Assembly: GCA_008080565.1 (NCBI GenBank)
Contig: VIKE01000012.1
Location: forward strand, 1 to 64,000
DNA: 64,000 bases
DNA from: Rhodocyclaceae bacterium
GTDB lineage: Bacteria > Pseudomonadota > Gammaproteobacteria > Burkholderiales > Rhodocyclaceae
Direction: 5' to 3'
The translations under genes and the position numbers were made by a program. Shown piece after piece: positions 34,846 to 43,527 of this stretch; position 1 is the first letter of the stretch, and each line of letters opens with the position of its first letter. A model generated the notes under the pieces. It did no database searches and had not been told where the DNA came from. It saw only the letters and a list, made by a program, of their open reading frames with translations.

Positions 34846-37716
34846 GTGACGCGCCGTGTGCTTCTTCTGGTCACCGCGTCACTGGTGTTTTTCGGCCTGG
34901 CGCTGGCCGCCTATTTTGCCGAGAAAATCAATCGTGAGCAGTTTGCCTCGGCCGAACGCGCCGAGGTCTTGCGCCGCATGACCGTGATTCGCGATGCACT
35001 CGAAAGCAACCTCAATAGCGATATCCAGCTGGTGCGTGGTCTGATCGGCGTCATCGCGCTGGATCCGAACCTTGGTCAGGCCCGTTTCGACAGGGCTGTC
35101 CAGCCACTGTTTTCTGGTCGGACGCAGCTCCGGAACATTGTCGCGGCGCCGGACATGGTTATTCGTTGGGTGCATCCGATGCTCGGCAATGAGGCGGTGG
35201 TCGGGCTCGATTACCGGACTGCGCCGGGACAATTTGCGGCGGTCGAACGCGCCCGGGTGTCGCACCAGATTGTCCTGGCCGGGCCGCTGAATCTGGTTCA
35301 GGGCGGCGTTGGGCTGGTGGCGCGGCTACCTGTCTATTTGTCGGACCGCAGGGGCGAGGAGTATTTCTGGGGCATTGTCAGTGCGGTAATCGATGTCGAC
35401 AAGCTGTTTGCCAGCAGCGGCCTGGGTGACGACAAACCGCCGTTTGACATTGCGATTCGCGGCAAGGATGCGACTGGCGCTGATGGCGAGGTGTTTTTCG
35501 GGCCTCCGGAATTGTTCGAGGCCCAGCCGGTCGTGGCCAATATTTATCTACCGCAGGGTTCCTGGCAGATCGCCGCGACGCCGCGTGGCGGCTGGCAGGC
35601 TGCTCCGGATAACCTGTGGTCGCTGCGCCTCGGCTTCGCGCTGATTGCCATCATGGTGGCTGGCGCCTTTGTTGCGCAGGGGCGAGCCTTGATGCAGGCC
35701 TCACGGGCTACCGAGCGGGCTGAGGCATCCCGGCGCCAGCTCTCGGCCACCCTGGAAAAAACGCCCAACGTGGCCGTTCAGTGGTTCGATACCCAAGGGC
35801 GCGTGATTTACTGGAATCCAGCCTCGGAAGCGCTTTATGGCTGGACTGCCGAGGAGGCCGGGGGCAAACGCCTGGAACGGCTGATTCTGGACGATGGCGA
35901 AGCGGCCAGATGGCGAGTCGCACAGGCCGACGTGCTGACCAGTGGACATGCCCTGGGGCCGACCGAATATCTCGCACGCACGCGTGAGGGCGAGTTGCGC
36001 TGGGTTGAGTCGACGGCCTTTCTGATTCCCGGCGATGAGGCATCGGGGCAGATCATGGTCTGCATGGATGTCGATGTCACCGATCGCAAGCTGGCTGAGC
36101 AGAAAGTGGCTGATTTCAACCGGGATTTTGAGGCTTTCCTCAATCAGACCACCGATTTCATCTATTTCAAGGATGCCGCCAGCCGTTTCCGTTTCTGCAG
36201 CCAGACCCTCGCCGACATTTCCGGGCACGCCAGTTGGCGCGACATGCTCGGCAAGCATGACCGGGAAGTCTTTCCGGCCGATACCGCCCGGCTCTACGAG
36301 GAAGAGGAAGTCTCGGTATTCAGGGACGGCAAACCGTTGCTGGCCAAGATCGAGCCGTATTACGACGTCGATGGCGAGCTTGGTTACGTGGAAACGAACA
36401 AATGGCCGCTGTTTGACGAAAAACAACAGGTAGTCGGCCTGTTCGGTATCAGTCGGGACATCACCGAACGCGTGCACAACGAGAATGAACTCAAGCAGCA
36501 CCGCTTGCATCTTGAAGAGCAGGTGGTCCGCCGCACGGCCGAACTGGCCGTCGCCAAGGAAGCGGCCGAAGCGGCGAATGTGGCGAAGAGCGCGTTCCTG
36601 GCCAACATGTCGCACGAGATTCGCACGCCGCTAAACGCCATCACTGGCATGGCCCATCTGATCCGGCGCAGCGGCCTGGCGCCCGAGCAGATGGAGCGCC
36701 TCGACCGGCTGGAATTGGCCGGCGAACATTTGCTGGAAATCATCAATGCCATTCTCGATCTGTCGAAGATCGAGGCCGGGAAATTCACGCTCGAAGAGGC
36801 GCCGCTCAGGGTGGCGAGCATCCTCGGTAACGTCGCCTCGATCATGCGCGATCGCGCGCTGGCCAAGCATCTGAAACTCAACATCGAGCCCGGGCCAAGT
36901 CTGCCTCCCTTGCTCGGCGACCAGACCCGCCTGCAGCAGGCGCTGCTCAATTACGTCACCAATGCCATCAAGTTTACCGAGGAGGGCACCATAACGCTGC
37001 GCGCCAGCGTGGATGACGAGGATGCGGCCAGCGTCGTGATTCGTTTCGAGGTCGAGGATACCGGGATCGGTATCGCCGAAAGCGAGTTGCCGCGGCTCTT
37101 CGGTGCCTTCGAGCAGGCCGACAATTCGACGACCCGCAAGTACGGCGGTACCGGGCTGGGGCTGTCTATCACGCGCAAGCTGGCCCACTTGATGGGTGGC
37201 GATGCCGGCGCCGATGGTCGGCCGGGTAAAGGCAGCATCTTCTGGCTGACGGCCCGCCTCAACAAGGGCGCGGCCGTCGGGGTGACGGCCGAAACTGAAT
37301 TGTCGGGCAGCGCTGGCGAAACCTTGCGGCGCAATTACCCGGGGAGCCGCATCCTGCTTGTCGAGGACGAGCCGATCAACCAGGAAATCGCCCTGGCCAT
37401 GCTCGACGATGTCGGGCTGCTTGTCGATATCGCCGACGATGGCATGGCTGCGCTGCAGATGCTTGGTCGCGAAAGCTATGACCTGATCCTGATGGACATG
37501 CAGATGCCGCGCATGGACGGCCTGACCGCCACCCGGGAAATTCGCCGGATGCCCGAGGGCGGCACCATCCCGATCCTGGCCATGACGGCCAACGCCTTTG
37601 CCGAGGACAAGGCGCGTTGCCTTGAGGTCGGCATGAACGATTTCATCACCAAGCCGGTCGATCCGGGCCGGCTCTACGCGATGGTGCTGAAATGGCTGAG
37701 CCGGGCGGCAGGCTAG
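34846..37716 (+). CDS. Hybrid sensor histidine kinase with CHASE-like and two PAS domains
   Basis: 956 residues. Transmembrane segments at about 5-22 and 265-283 enclose a periplasmic CHASE-type sensor; PAS domains follow at about 300-415 and 425-545; HisKA has the phosphoacceptor His near 590 (FLANMSHEIRTPLNA), the ATPase has GTGLGLSI near 770, and a receiver domain (about 835-950) has its Asp in LILMDMQMPRMDG. The start is GTG with GGGGGAGG. It should autophosphorylate and pass phosphate to its own receiver; the partner output regulator is not in the window. Confidence 0.92.
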   Translation: MTRRVLLLVTASLVFFGLALAAYFAEKINREQFASAERAEVLRRMTVIRDALESNLNSDIQLVRGLIGVIALDPNLGQARFDRAVQPLFSGRTQLRNIVAAPDMVIRWVHPMLGNEAVVGLDYRTAPGQFAAVERARVSHQIVLAGPLNLVQGGVGLVARLPVYLSDRRGEEYFWGIVSAVIDVDKLFASSGLGDDKPPFDIAIRGKDATGADGEVFFGPPELFEAQPVVANIYLPQGSWQIAATPRGGWQAAPDNLWSLRLGFALIAIMVAGAFVAQGRALMQASRATERAEASRRQLSATLEKTPNVAVQWFDTQGRVIYWNPASEALYGWTAEEAGGKRLERLILDDGEAARWRVAQADVLTSGHALGPTEYLARTREGELRWVESTAFLIPGDEASGQIMVCMDVDVTDRKLAEQKVADFNRDFEAFLNQTTDFIYFKDAASRFRFCSQTLADISGHASWRDMLGKHDREVFPADTARLYEEEEVSVFRDGKPLLAKIEPYYDVDGELGYVETNKWPLFDEKQQVVGLFGISRDITERVHNENELKQHRLHLEEQVVRRTAELAVAKEAAEAANVAKSAFLANMSHEIRTPLNAITGMAHLIRRSGLAPEQMERLDRLELAGEHLLEIINAILDLSKIEAGKFTLEEAPLRVASILGNVASIMRDRALAKHLKLNIEPGPSLPPLLGDQTRLQQALLNYVTNAIKFTEEGTITLRASVDDEDAASVVIRFEVEDTGIGIAESELPRLFGAFEQADNSTTRKYGGTGLGLSITRKLAHLMGGDAGADGRPGKGSIFWLTARLNKGAAVGVTAETELSGSAGETLRRNYPGSRILLVEDEPINQEIALAMLDDVGLLVDIADDGMAALQMLGRESYDLILMDMQMPRMDGLTATREIRRMPEGGTIPILAMTANAFAEDKARCLEVGMNDFITKPVDPGRLYAMVLKWLSRAAG

Positions 37717-37740
37717 GCGCTTGTGGCGCCAGCCGTCCGA

Positions 37741-37775
37741 TTTCAATTTTGGCCGTTTTTTCGGGTTGACCGTGG
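37741..37775 (-). repeat. Dispersed 35-bp repeat, copy 9
   Basis: TTTCAATTTTGGCCGTTTTT then TCGGGTTGACCGTGG, between convergent kinase and ycaO genes, 25 bp and 15 bp from their stop codons. Confidence 0.9.
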
Positions 37776-37790
37776 CAAGCTCAATTTGCC

Positions 37791-39509
37791 TCAGGCGGTC
37801 GCGTGCGCTTTCTCGTATTCCTTGAGCAGGCGCTGGTGCAGGTCGCAGCCGGCGAGGTCGAGACCTGGCGATACCAGACCGAAGAAGCGCACATCGCCAT
37901 CGAGCATGGCTATCGCCTGGTCAAGCGTGGCTTCGCCGTAAAGGCTGAGTAGCGCGGCTTCATAGGTGGACGGGTCTTCCATGTCGATGATGGTTTGCAG
38001 GCAAGCGTAAATACGGCGACGGCCGGCGTCGAGTTGTTCGAACTGGCGCACCCATTCGAGGCCTTCGCCGCCTCCGGCCAGGGCGAGCATGGTCTTCAGT
38101 TCGCCAACACGGAGGTCGGCCCACAGCGAGCCGGGATCGGCGGCGAGGCCGATCAGCGCGGCGACCGGGCGTTCGTCGGCGATGCTCAGTTCGTTGAGGG
38201 TGTCGAGCAGCTCGCAGCATTCGTCGTCGTTGAGTTCGGCCAGACGCAGGATGTCGGCGCGGACGACGTTGCCGTTGCTGTTGTTTTCCCATTCGAGGTC
38301 GTCGATCGGGTAGATCTCCGACATGCCGGGAACGAGGATGCGGCAGGCGTAGACGCCGAGGTGGTCGAAGTCGGCGACGTAGATGTCGTGGCCGTCAGCA
38401 TGGATGCGTTCGGCCAGCCAGGCGTAGTCGTCGGCGGTCTTGCCGTTGTCGAGGTCGTTGAAATTCCAGTCGGCGAATTCAAAATCGGCTTGATCGCCGA
38501 AGAATTCCCAGCTGACGATGCCGCTCGAGTCGACGAAGTGGATTTCGATATTCGGCGCGCTGGCGATTTCGTCGAGGTCGAAGCCGGGGGGCGGGAAACC
38601 GTCGAGTGCTTCGAGGGCGCGGCCCTGGAGCAGTTCGGTCAGGGCGCGTTCAAGGGCGATCTCGAAGCGCGGATGGGCGCCGAAACTGGCGAAAACGCCC
38701 TGATCCTTGGGGTTGAGCATGGTCACGCACATCACCGGGTAGAGGCCGCCGAGCGAGGCGTCCTTGACCAGAATGCCGAAGCCGGCGTCGCGCAGGCCCT
38801 TGATGCCGGCGGCGATGGTCGGATACCGGCCGATGACTTCTTCCGGCACGTCCGGCAGACAGAGCCCTTCGGCGATGACCTTGAACTTGACGTGGCGTTC
38901 GAGGATTTCCGACAGCGCCTGGGCGCGTGCCTCGGCCTGGGTGTTGCCGGCCGACATGCCGTTGCTGACGTAAAGGTTGCTGATGACATTGACCGGGAAG
39001 AAGACCTCGGCGCCGTCACGCTGGCGGACGTAGGGAATGGCGCAGATACCGCGGTCTTCGTTGCCGGAATTCATGTCCACGAGGGTTTCGGCCGGGATGC
39101 TGCCTTCCGGGTTGTAGAAAGCCTGCAGTTCCGGCGTCAGCAGTTCGGCCGGCCAGTCAGTGGCGTCGGCGGTCAGCGGGAACCAGCGTTCACGCGGGTA
39201 GTGCGTGAAGGCGCGGTTGGCGATGGTGTCGCCGAGAAAATAGTGGTTCCAGAAATAGTTGCAGGACAGCCGCTCGAAATACTCGCCGAGCGCGCTGGCG
39301 TGGGCGGCCAGTTTGGTCGCCCCCTTGCCGTTGGTGAACATCAGGTGGCAGGCGCGGTTGCGCACATGCACGGACCACACGTTGTCGACCGGGTTGAGCC
39401 AGGAGCATTCCTCGATGTCGAAACCGCGGGCTGTCAGCTTGGCCTGCATCGAGGTGATGGAGTGTTCGAGCGAGGCATCTTTGCCCGGAATGAAGTGTTC
39501 TTGTTGCAT
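37791..39509 (-). CDS. ycaO: YcaO-family protein, RimO accessory type
   Basis: 572 residues, close to E. coli YcaO (586). The YcaO fold spans about residues 60-390 with ATP-binding acidic residues expected in EILERHVKFK and ALTELLQGRALE; a helical TPR-like C-terminal region follows, as in E. coli YcaO, which assists RimO in beta-methylthiolation of ribosomal protein S12. ATG 39509 is chosen for AGGAT spacing and because MQQEHFIPGKDASLE aligns with relatives. It is stand-alone, with no peptide precursor nearby, so a natural-product role is unlikely. Confidence 0.88.
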   Translation of the reverse strand: MQQEHFIPGKDASLEHSITSMQAKLTARGFDIEECSWLNPVDNVWSVHVRNRACHLMFTNGKGATKLAAHASALGEYFERLSCNYFWNHYFLGDTIANRAFTHYPRERWFPLTADATDWPAELLTPELQAFYNPEGSIPAETLVDMNSGNEDRGICAIPYVRQRDGAEVFFPVNVISNLYVSNGMSAGNTQAEARAQALSEILERHVKFKVIAEGLCLPDVPEEVIGRYPTIAAGIKGLRDAGFGILVKDASLGGLYPVMCVTMLNPKDQGVFASFGAHPRFEIALERALTELLQGRALEALDGFPPPGFDLDEIASAPNIEIHFVDSSGIVSWEFFGDQADFEFADWNFNDLDNGKTADDYAWLAERIHADGHDIYVADFDHLGVYACRILVPGMSEIYPIDDLEWENNSNGNVVRADILRLAELNDDECCELLDTLNELSIADERPVAALIGLAADPGSLWADLRVGELKTMLALAGGGEGLEWVRQFEQLDAGRRRIYACLQTIIDMEDPSTYEAALLSLYGEATLDQAIAMLDGDVRFFGLVSPGLDLAGCDLHQRLLKEYEKAHATA

Positions 39510-39563
39510 CGGGCATCCTGCCTTAATGGTGAGGCGCGCAGTGTACGTCAGTGGGCGGTCGTT

Positions 39564-39600
39564 GCTACGGTCCACCGGAAATTTAGGCCATTTTTGAAAT
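39564..39600 (+). repeat. Dispersed 35-bp repeat, copy 10
   Basis: GCTACGGTCCACCGGAAATT then TAGGCCATTTTTGAAAT, a diverged copy between lysR (15 bp past its stop) and the ycaO start. Confidence 0.8.
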
Positions 39601-39615
39601 CGTTTGGCGGGTGCT

Positions 39616-40515
39616 TCACCGGCTTTCCATGGCAGCGCGCAGCAGGTCGATAAAGGCCGTAGTACGCACCGGCAGCAGGCGCCGGCCCGGCGTTACGCAC
39701 CAGATGGTCACCATCGGCAAGTTCCATTCGGGCAGCACGCGTTTGAGCAGGCCTTGTTCGACCCATTTGGCAGCGAAGCGGTCGGCCAGACCGACGATGC
39801 CCATCCCATGCGCTGCCAGGTCGCGTTGCAGGCTGCGCGAGTTGGCCGACAGCGGCCCGGTCGGCATGCCTTCCCAACGCTCGGGGCCACGGCCAAGTTG
39901 CCAGGGCAAGGTTTCGCCGATGCCGCCGATCAGACCGAGGCAGACGTGGTCGAGCAGATCGGCTGGCGTGGCCGGCGTCCCGTAGCGGGCCAGGTAGGCG
40001 GGGCTGGCGTAGAGGCCGTTCTGCAATTCGCAGAGTTTTCTGGCGACCAGCGTGCTGTCGTCGGGCAGGCGACTGGCGGCGCGCACGGCGAGATCGAAGC
40101 GCTCGGCCAGCAGATCCACGCGGCGGGGCGAGAGGTCGAGTTCGAGCCGCACTTCCGGATAGCTGCTGGCGTACTGGAGGAGCAGGGGTGTCAGATCGAG
40201 CTCGGCGAAATCGGGCGGCAGCGAAACGCGCAGTACCCCGCGCGGCGTGCCTTGCCGGTGCAGCGCCATGGCCGAAGCGGCCTCGGTTTCCTCGAGCAGG
40301 CGCTTGGCGTGATCGAGGATCTGTTCGCCGAATTCGGTGATGGCCAGACGGCGCGTGCTCCGGGTCAGCAGGCGTTCGCCGAGTTTCGTCTCGAGCTGGG
40401 TAATGCGCCGGGATAGCGTCGACTTGGGCAGCCCGCAGCGCTCGGCCGCGCGGGAAAAACTGCCAGCCTCCATGACCTGGGCGAAGAGGATCAGATCGTT
40501 GGCATCAAGGCTCAT
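39616..40515 (-). CDS. LysR-family transcriptional regulator
   Basis: 299 residues: N-terminal helix-turn-helix (GSFSRAAERCGLPKSTLSRR) and periplasmic-binding-protein-like effector domain. It belongs to the subgroup near AaeR/DsdC-like regulators of quinone and aromatic stress, judged only from position: it is divergent from azoR and pirin genes, which it probably activates. ATG 40515 has AGGA upstream. Confidence 0.9.
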   Translation of the reverse strand: MSLDANDLILFAQVMEAGSFSRAAERCGLPKSTLSRRITQLETKLGERLLTRSTRRLAITEFGEQILDHAKRLLEETEAASAMALHRQGTPRGVLRVSLPPDFAELDLTPLLLQYASSYPEVRLELDLSPRRVDLLAERFDLAVRAASRLPDDSTLVARKLCELQNGLYASPAYLARYGTPATPADLLDHVCLGLIGGIGETLPWQLGRGPERWEGMPTGPLSANSRSLQRDLAAHGMGIVGLADRFAAKWVEQGLLKRVLPEWNLPMVTIWCVTPGRRLLPVRTTAFIDLLRAAMESR

Positions 40516-40654
40516 GGTCATCCTGACTGTTGCATAAACGGAACAATGATACCCATTTTGACGGCTTCCGGATCGTTATCGTGATCAATAGTATTCACTC
40601 CATGGTTTCAGCGGTTTGAACCAAGAACCCCACCCAAAACTGGAGAAAACGATC

Positions 40655-41254
40655 ATGAAAATCCTGCAAATCAACGCTAGCGCCCGTTCTGCCGGTGCCA
40701 ACTCGACCCGTCTGGCCGACACCGTGACGGCTCGCCTGCTCGCCCAAAATTCGAATGCCGTGGTCGAACTGCGCGATCTGGCCAGCCACCCGCACCCGGT
40801 GCTCGACGAACCGGCGCTCGGCGCCTTGTTCACGCCGGCCGATCAGCGTACGGCCGAACAATCGGCCCGTGTCGCCCTCGATGACGCGCTGATCGCCCAG
40901 GTCCAGTCGGTCGACGTCATCGTCCTTGGTGTGCCGATGTACAACTTCGGTGTGCCCGTCCAGTTGAAGACCTGGATCGACGCCATCGCCCGCGCCGGTG
41001 TCACTTTCCGCTACACCGAGAAGGGTCCGGAAGGCCTGCTCAAGGGCAAGAAGGTTTATGTTGCATTGGCCCGCGGCGGTCTCTACCGCGATACCCCGGC
41101 CGATTCGCAAGTGCCTTACCTGAAGAGCGTTCTCGGCTTCCTCGGTCTGACCGATGTCGAATTCATTTACGCCGAAGGTCTGGCGCTGGGTGCCGAGTCG
41201 GCGAGCAAGGCTTTTGCCGAGGCCGAAGCTCAGATCGAAGAATTGATTGCCTAA
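40655..41254 (+). CDS. azoR: FMN-dependent NADH-azoreductase
   Basis: 199 residues with flavodoxin-like fold. [12 protein letters not shown] near the start binds FMN phosphate, [17 protein letters not shown] (about 95-111) is the family signature and ALARGGLYR follows near 145. The enzyme reduces azo dyes and quinones by two electrons at the expense of NADH. GGAG precedes ATG 40655. The pirin gene follows 61 bp later, a pairing often found under LysR control and quinone stress. Confidence 0.92.
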   Translation: MKILQINASARSAGANSTRLADTVTARLLAQNSNAVVELRDLASHPHPVLDEPALGALFTPADQRTAEQSARVALDDALIAQVQSVDVIVLGVPMYNFGVPVQLKTWIDAIARAGVTFRYTEKGPEGLLKGKKVYVALARGGLYRDTPADSQVPYLKSVLGFLGLTDVEFIYAEGLALGAESASKAFAEAEAQIEELIA

Positions 41255-41315
41255 AAACGAAGAGCGGCAGCGTTCGGAAATGCGCGCTGCCGGCTTGAGA
41301 TCATTGGAGAAAATC

Positions 41316-42194
41316 ATGAACACAGCACCATCCAGCCATCAATTCAGAACGGTTGAGCGCCTCGTTGCCGGTGTTCAGACCTCCGACGGCGCCGGCGTGC
41401 GCCTGACCCGGGTTCTGACCCAGAACCTGCAGCGTCGCCTCGACCCCTTCCTGATGCTCGACGCCTTCCGCAACGAGAATCCGGACGACTACATCGGCGG
41501 CTTCCCCGACCATCCGCATCGCGGTTTCGAAACGGTCACCTACATGATCGCCGGCCGCATGCGCCACCACGACAGCGTCGGCAACGTCGGCCTGCTCGGG
41601 CCGGGCGGCGCCCAGTGGATGACGACGGGCAGCGGGCTGATCCATTCTGAACTGCCGGAACAGGAAGAAGGCCTGATGGAAGGTTTCCAACTCTGGCTCA
41701 ACCTGCCGGCCATCCAGAAGATGGTCGCCCCGAGCTATCGCGACATCCCGCCGGCCGCCATTCCGGAATTTGCCGACGAGAATGGCGTTGTGGTCCGTGT
41801 CATTGCCGGGGCCAGCCATGGCGTCGATGGCGCCGTCTACCGTCCGGATACCGAGCCGCTTTATCTCGACGTCCATCTGCCGGCCGGCACGCGTTTCGAG
41901 CAGCCGATCGCCGCCGGGCACAATGCCTTCACCTACACCTACCGGGGCAGCGTGAATATCGCCGGCACGACGGTCGCCGACCGGCACATGGCCATCCTGA
42001 GCAACAATGGCGGAGCGGCTGTCTGCATCGAAGCCGTTGAGGATGCCCGCGTGCTGATCGTCGCCGGCCGACCGTTGAACGAGCCGATTGCCCAGTACGG
42101 CCCGTTCGTCATGAACACCGCCGAGCAGATTCACCAGGCCATGCGCGATTACCAGGCTGGCAAGTTCGAGGCGACGGCGGTTCAATCGCTGTGA
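41316..42194 (+). CDS. Pirin-family protein
   Basis: 292 residues, two cupin domains. Metal ligands of pirin are visible in FPDHPHRGFETVTYM and the family segment QWMTTGSGLIHSE. Bacterial pirins bind iron and some have quercetinase activity. Downstream of azoR and in the same direction (GGAGAAAATC precedes the ATG), it probably belongs to the same quinone or flavonoid response. Confidence 0.92.
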   Translation: MNTAPSSHQFRTVERLVAGVQTSDGAGVRLTRVLTQNLQRRLDPFLMLDAFRNENPDDYIGGFPDHPHRGFETVTYMIAGRMRHHDSVGNVGLLGPGGAQWMTTGSGLIHSELPEQEEGLMEGFQLWLNLPAIQKMVAPSYRDIPPAAIPEFADENGVVVRVIAGASHGVDGAVYRPDTEPLYLDVHLPAGTRFEQPIAAGHNAFTYTYRGSVNIAGTTVADRHMAILSNNGGAAVCIEAVEDARVLIVAGRPLNEPIAQYGPFVMNTAEQIHQAMRDYQAGKFEATAVQSL

Positions 42195-42280
42195 ACCAAT
42201 GGGAACGGCCATCGTCGAACCAGCACTATGAATTTTTCGACATGGCCGGGCCGGTCGAACATTAACGAAAGGGTAGTTCC

Positions 42281-43225
42281 GTGGAAATTTCCCAGCTCAG
42301 CGAAGCTCTACAGCGTGACGCCGTCTGGGTCGTTTTCCTCAACGTCCTGCTCCAACAGATCGGCCTGCCGGTGCCGGCCGTTCCAACGCTGCTCCTGGCC
42401 GGCAGCCTGATCGTCGGCTCCGGGCAGTTCGCCAGCGTCCTGGCCGCCGCCATCGTCGCCTCGGTGCTGGCCGACTGGGTCTGGTATCTGGCCGGCCGGG
42501 CCTTTGGCTATCGGGTGCTGGCCGGGCTGTGCAAGCTGTCGATCAACCCCGGCTCCTGCGTCAGCCAGACCGAAGCCCGGTTTGTCCGCTGGGGGATCGG
42601 CTCCTTGGTCTTTGCCAAATTCATCCCCGGTTTTTCGACGGTAGCGCCACCCATTGCCGGCTCCTTGCGCATGCGGTTGCCGGGCTTCCTGCTCGCCGCT
42701 GCCGCCGGGGCGGCCTTGTGGGCCGGGCTGGCTTTGGGCGCCGGCTGGCTGTTGCGCAACGAAGTCAGCGCAGCTATCGCAGCGCTGGACCGGCACACGG
42801 GGAGCACGCTTGTCGTTCTCGCCGCCATGATTTCAATCTGGCTGGGCTGGAAACTCTGGCAGAAATACCGCTTCCGGCAATTGTCGGCCGTACCGCACAT
42901 CACGCCGCTTGAACTGATCGCGGCGATGGAGGGCGAGCAACCGCCGCTGGTCCTCGACCTGCGCGGGCAAAGCATGATCGCTGAAACCGGGCCGATTGCC
43001 GGCGCAAAGGTGGCGGAGCATGACCTGCTGCTCGACGCCGTTGGCGAATGGCCAAAAGACCAGCCCATCGTCACCCTGTGTGCCTGCCCGGAGGATGCCG
43101 GGGCGATTCAGGCCGCGCGCCAGCTGCTCGACGCCGGCTATGTCTCCGTCCGGCCCCTGAAAGGTGGCTACGAAGCCTGGCTGGCGAGTGCCTTGGAGAA
43201 CGAGATGGTTACGTCAGGTATATGA
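42281..43225 (+). CDS. DedA-family membrane protein fused to rhodanese-like domain
   Basis: 314 residues. Residues 1-200 form a DedA/VTT membrane domain with four to five segments and the family pattern FAKFIPGFSTVAPPIAG near 112-128. Residues 205-314 are a rhodanese fold (LVLDLRGQ ... GYVSVRPLKGGYEAW). The active-site loop reads CACPEDAGA, with a cysteine in place but without the usual CxxxxxR layout. DedA proteins move undecaprenyl phosphate or other lipids; the fused domain may bind persulfide or have a regulatory role. GTG start. Confidence 0.85.
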   Translation: MEISQLSEALQRDAVWVVFLNVLLQQIGLPVPAVPTLLLAGSLIVGSGQFASVLAAAIVASVLADWVWYLAGRAFGYRVLAGLCKLSINPGSCVSQTEARFVRWGIGSLVFAKFIPGFSTVAPPIAGSLRMRLPGFLLAAAAGAALWAGLALGAGWLLRNEVSAAIAALDRHTGSTLVVLAAMISIWLGWKLWQKYRFRQLSAVPHITPLELIAAMEGEQPPLVLDLRGQSMIAETGPIAGAKVAEHDLLLDAVGEWPKDQPIVTLCACPEDAGAIQAARQLLDAGYVSVRPLKGGYEAWLASALENEMVTSGI

Positions 43226-43293
43226 CGTTAGCCTGATTGCGCCAGCGTTGTCGCGGAGAGAGAATGCGAATTTCATAATTCGTGGAGCCAAGC

Positions 43294-43527
43294 ATGAGCA
43301 ACGAGCGCAGAGGGCGCCCGGAGAGACGCGGCCGGGACATCGGCCCGCCCAGCGGTTGTTTCGACCGGCGGCGAACGGTTGAGCGCCGACTCCCCGAAAC
43401 CGTTGAAGCTGAGCTGTCGGCTGATGACTTCGCCAAATTTTTCGGCGCGGCGAACAAAGCTGACGGCAATACCGATCAACTTGATCTGGCCGCCGAGGTT
43501 TTCGAGCGGGCTCGCGACCGTTATTAG
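43294..43527 (+). CDS. Small Arg-rich uncharacterised protein
   Basis: 77 residues. The N-terminal half is very basic with ERR/DRR repeats (ERRGRPERRGRD), the C-terminal half is acidic and helical. GGAG precedes ATG 43294. Its last four bases overlap the end of the converging cusA gene. No family recognised. Confidence 0.55.
   Translation: MSNERRGRPERRGRDIGPPSGCFDRRRTVERRLPETVEAELSADDFAKFFGAANKADGNTDQLDLAAEVFERARDRY

Noticed and set aside
37791..39509. YcaO plus SagB-type genes as a peptide natural-product cluster
   Set aside because: They are 32 kb apart, YcaO is of the RimO-accessory type, and no precursor peptide or transporter is near either.
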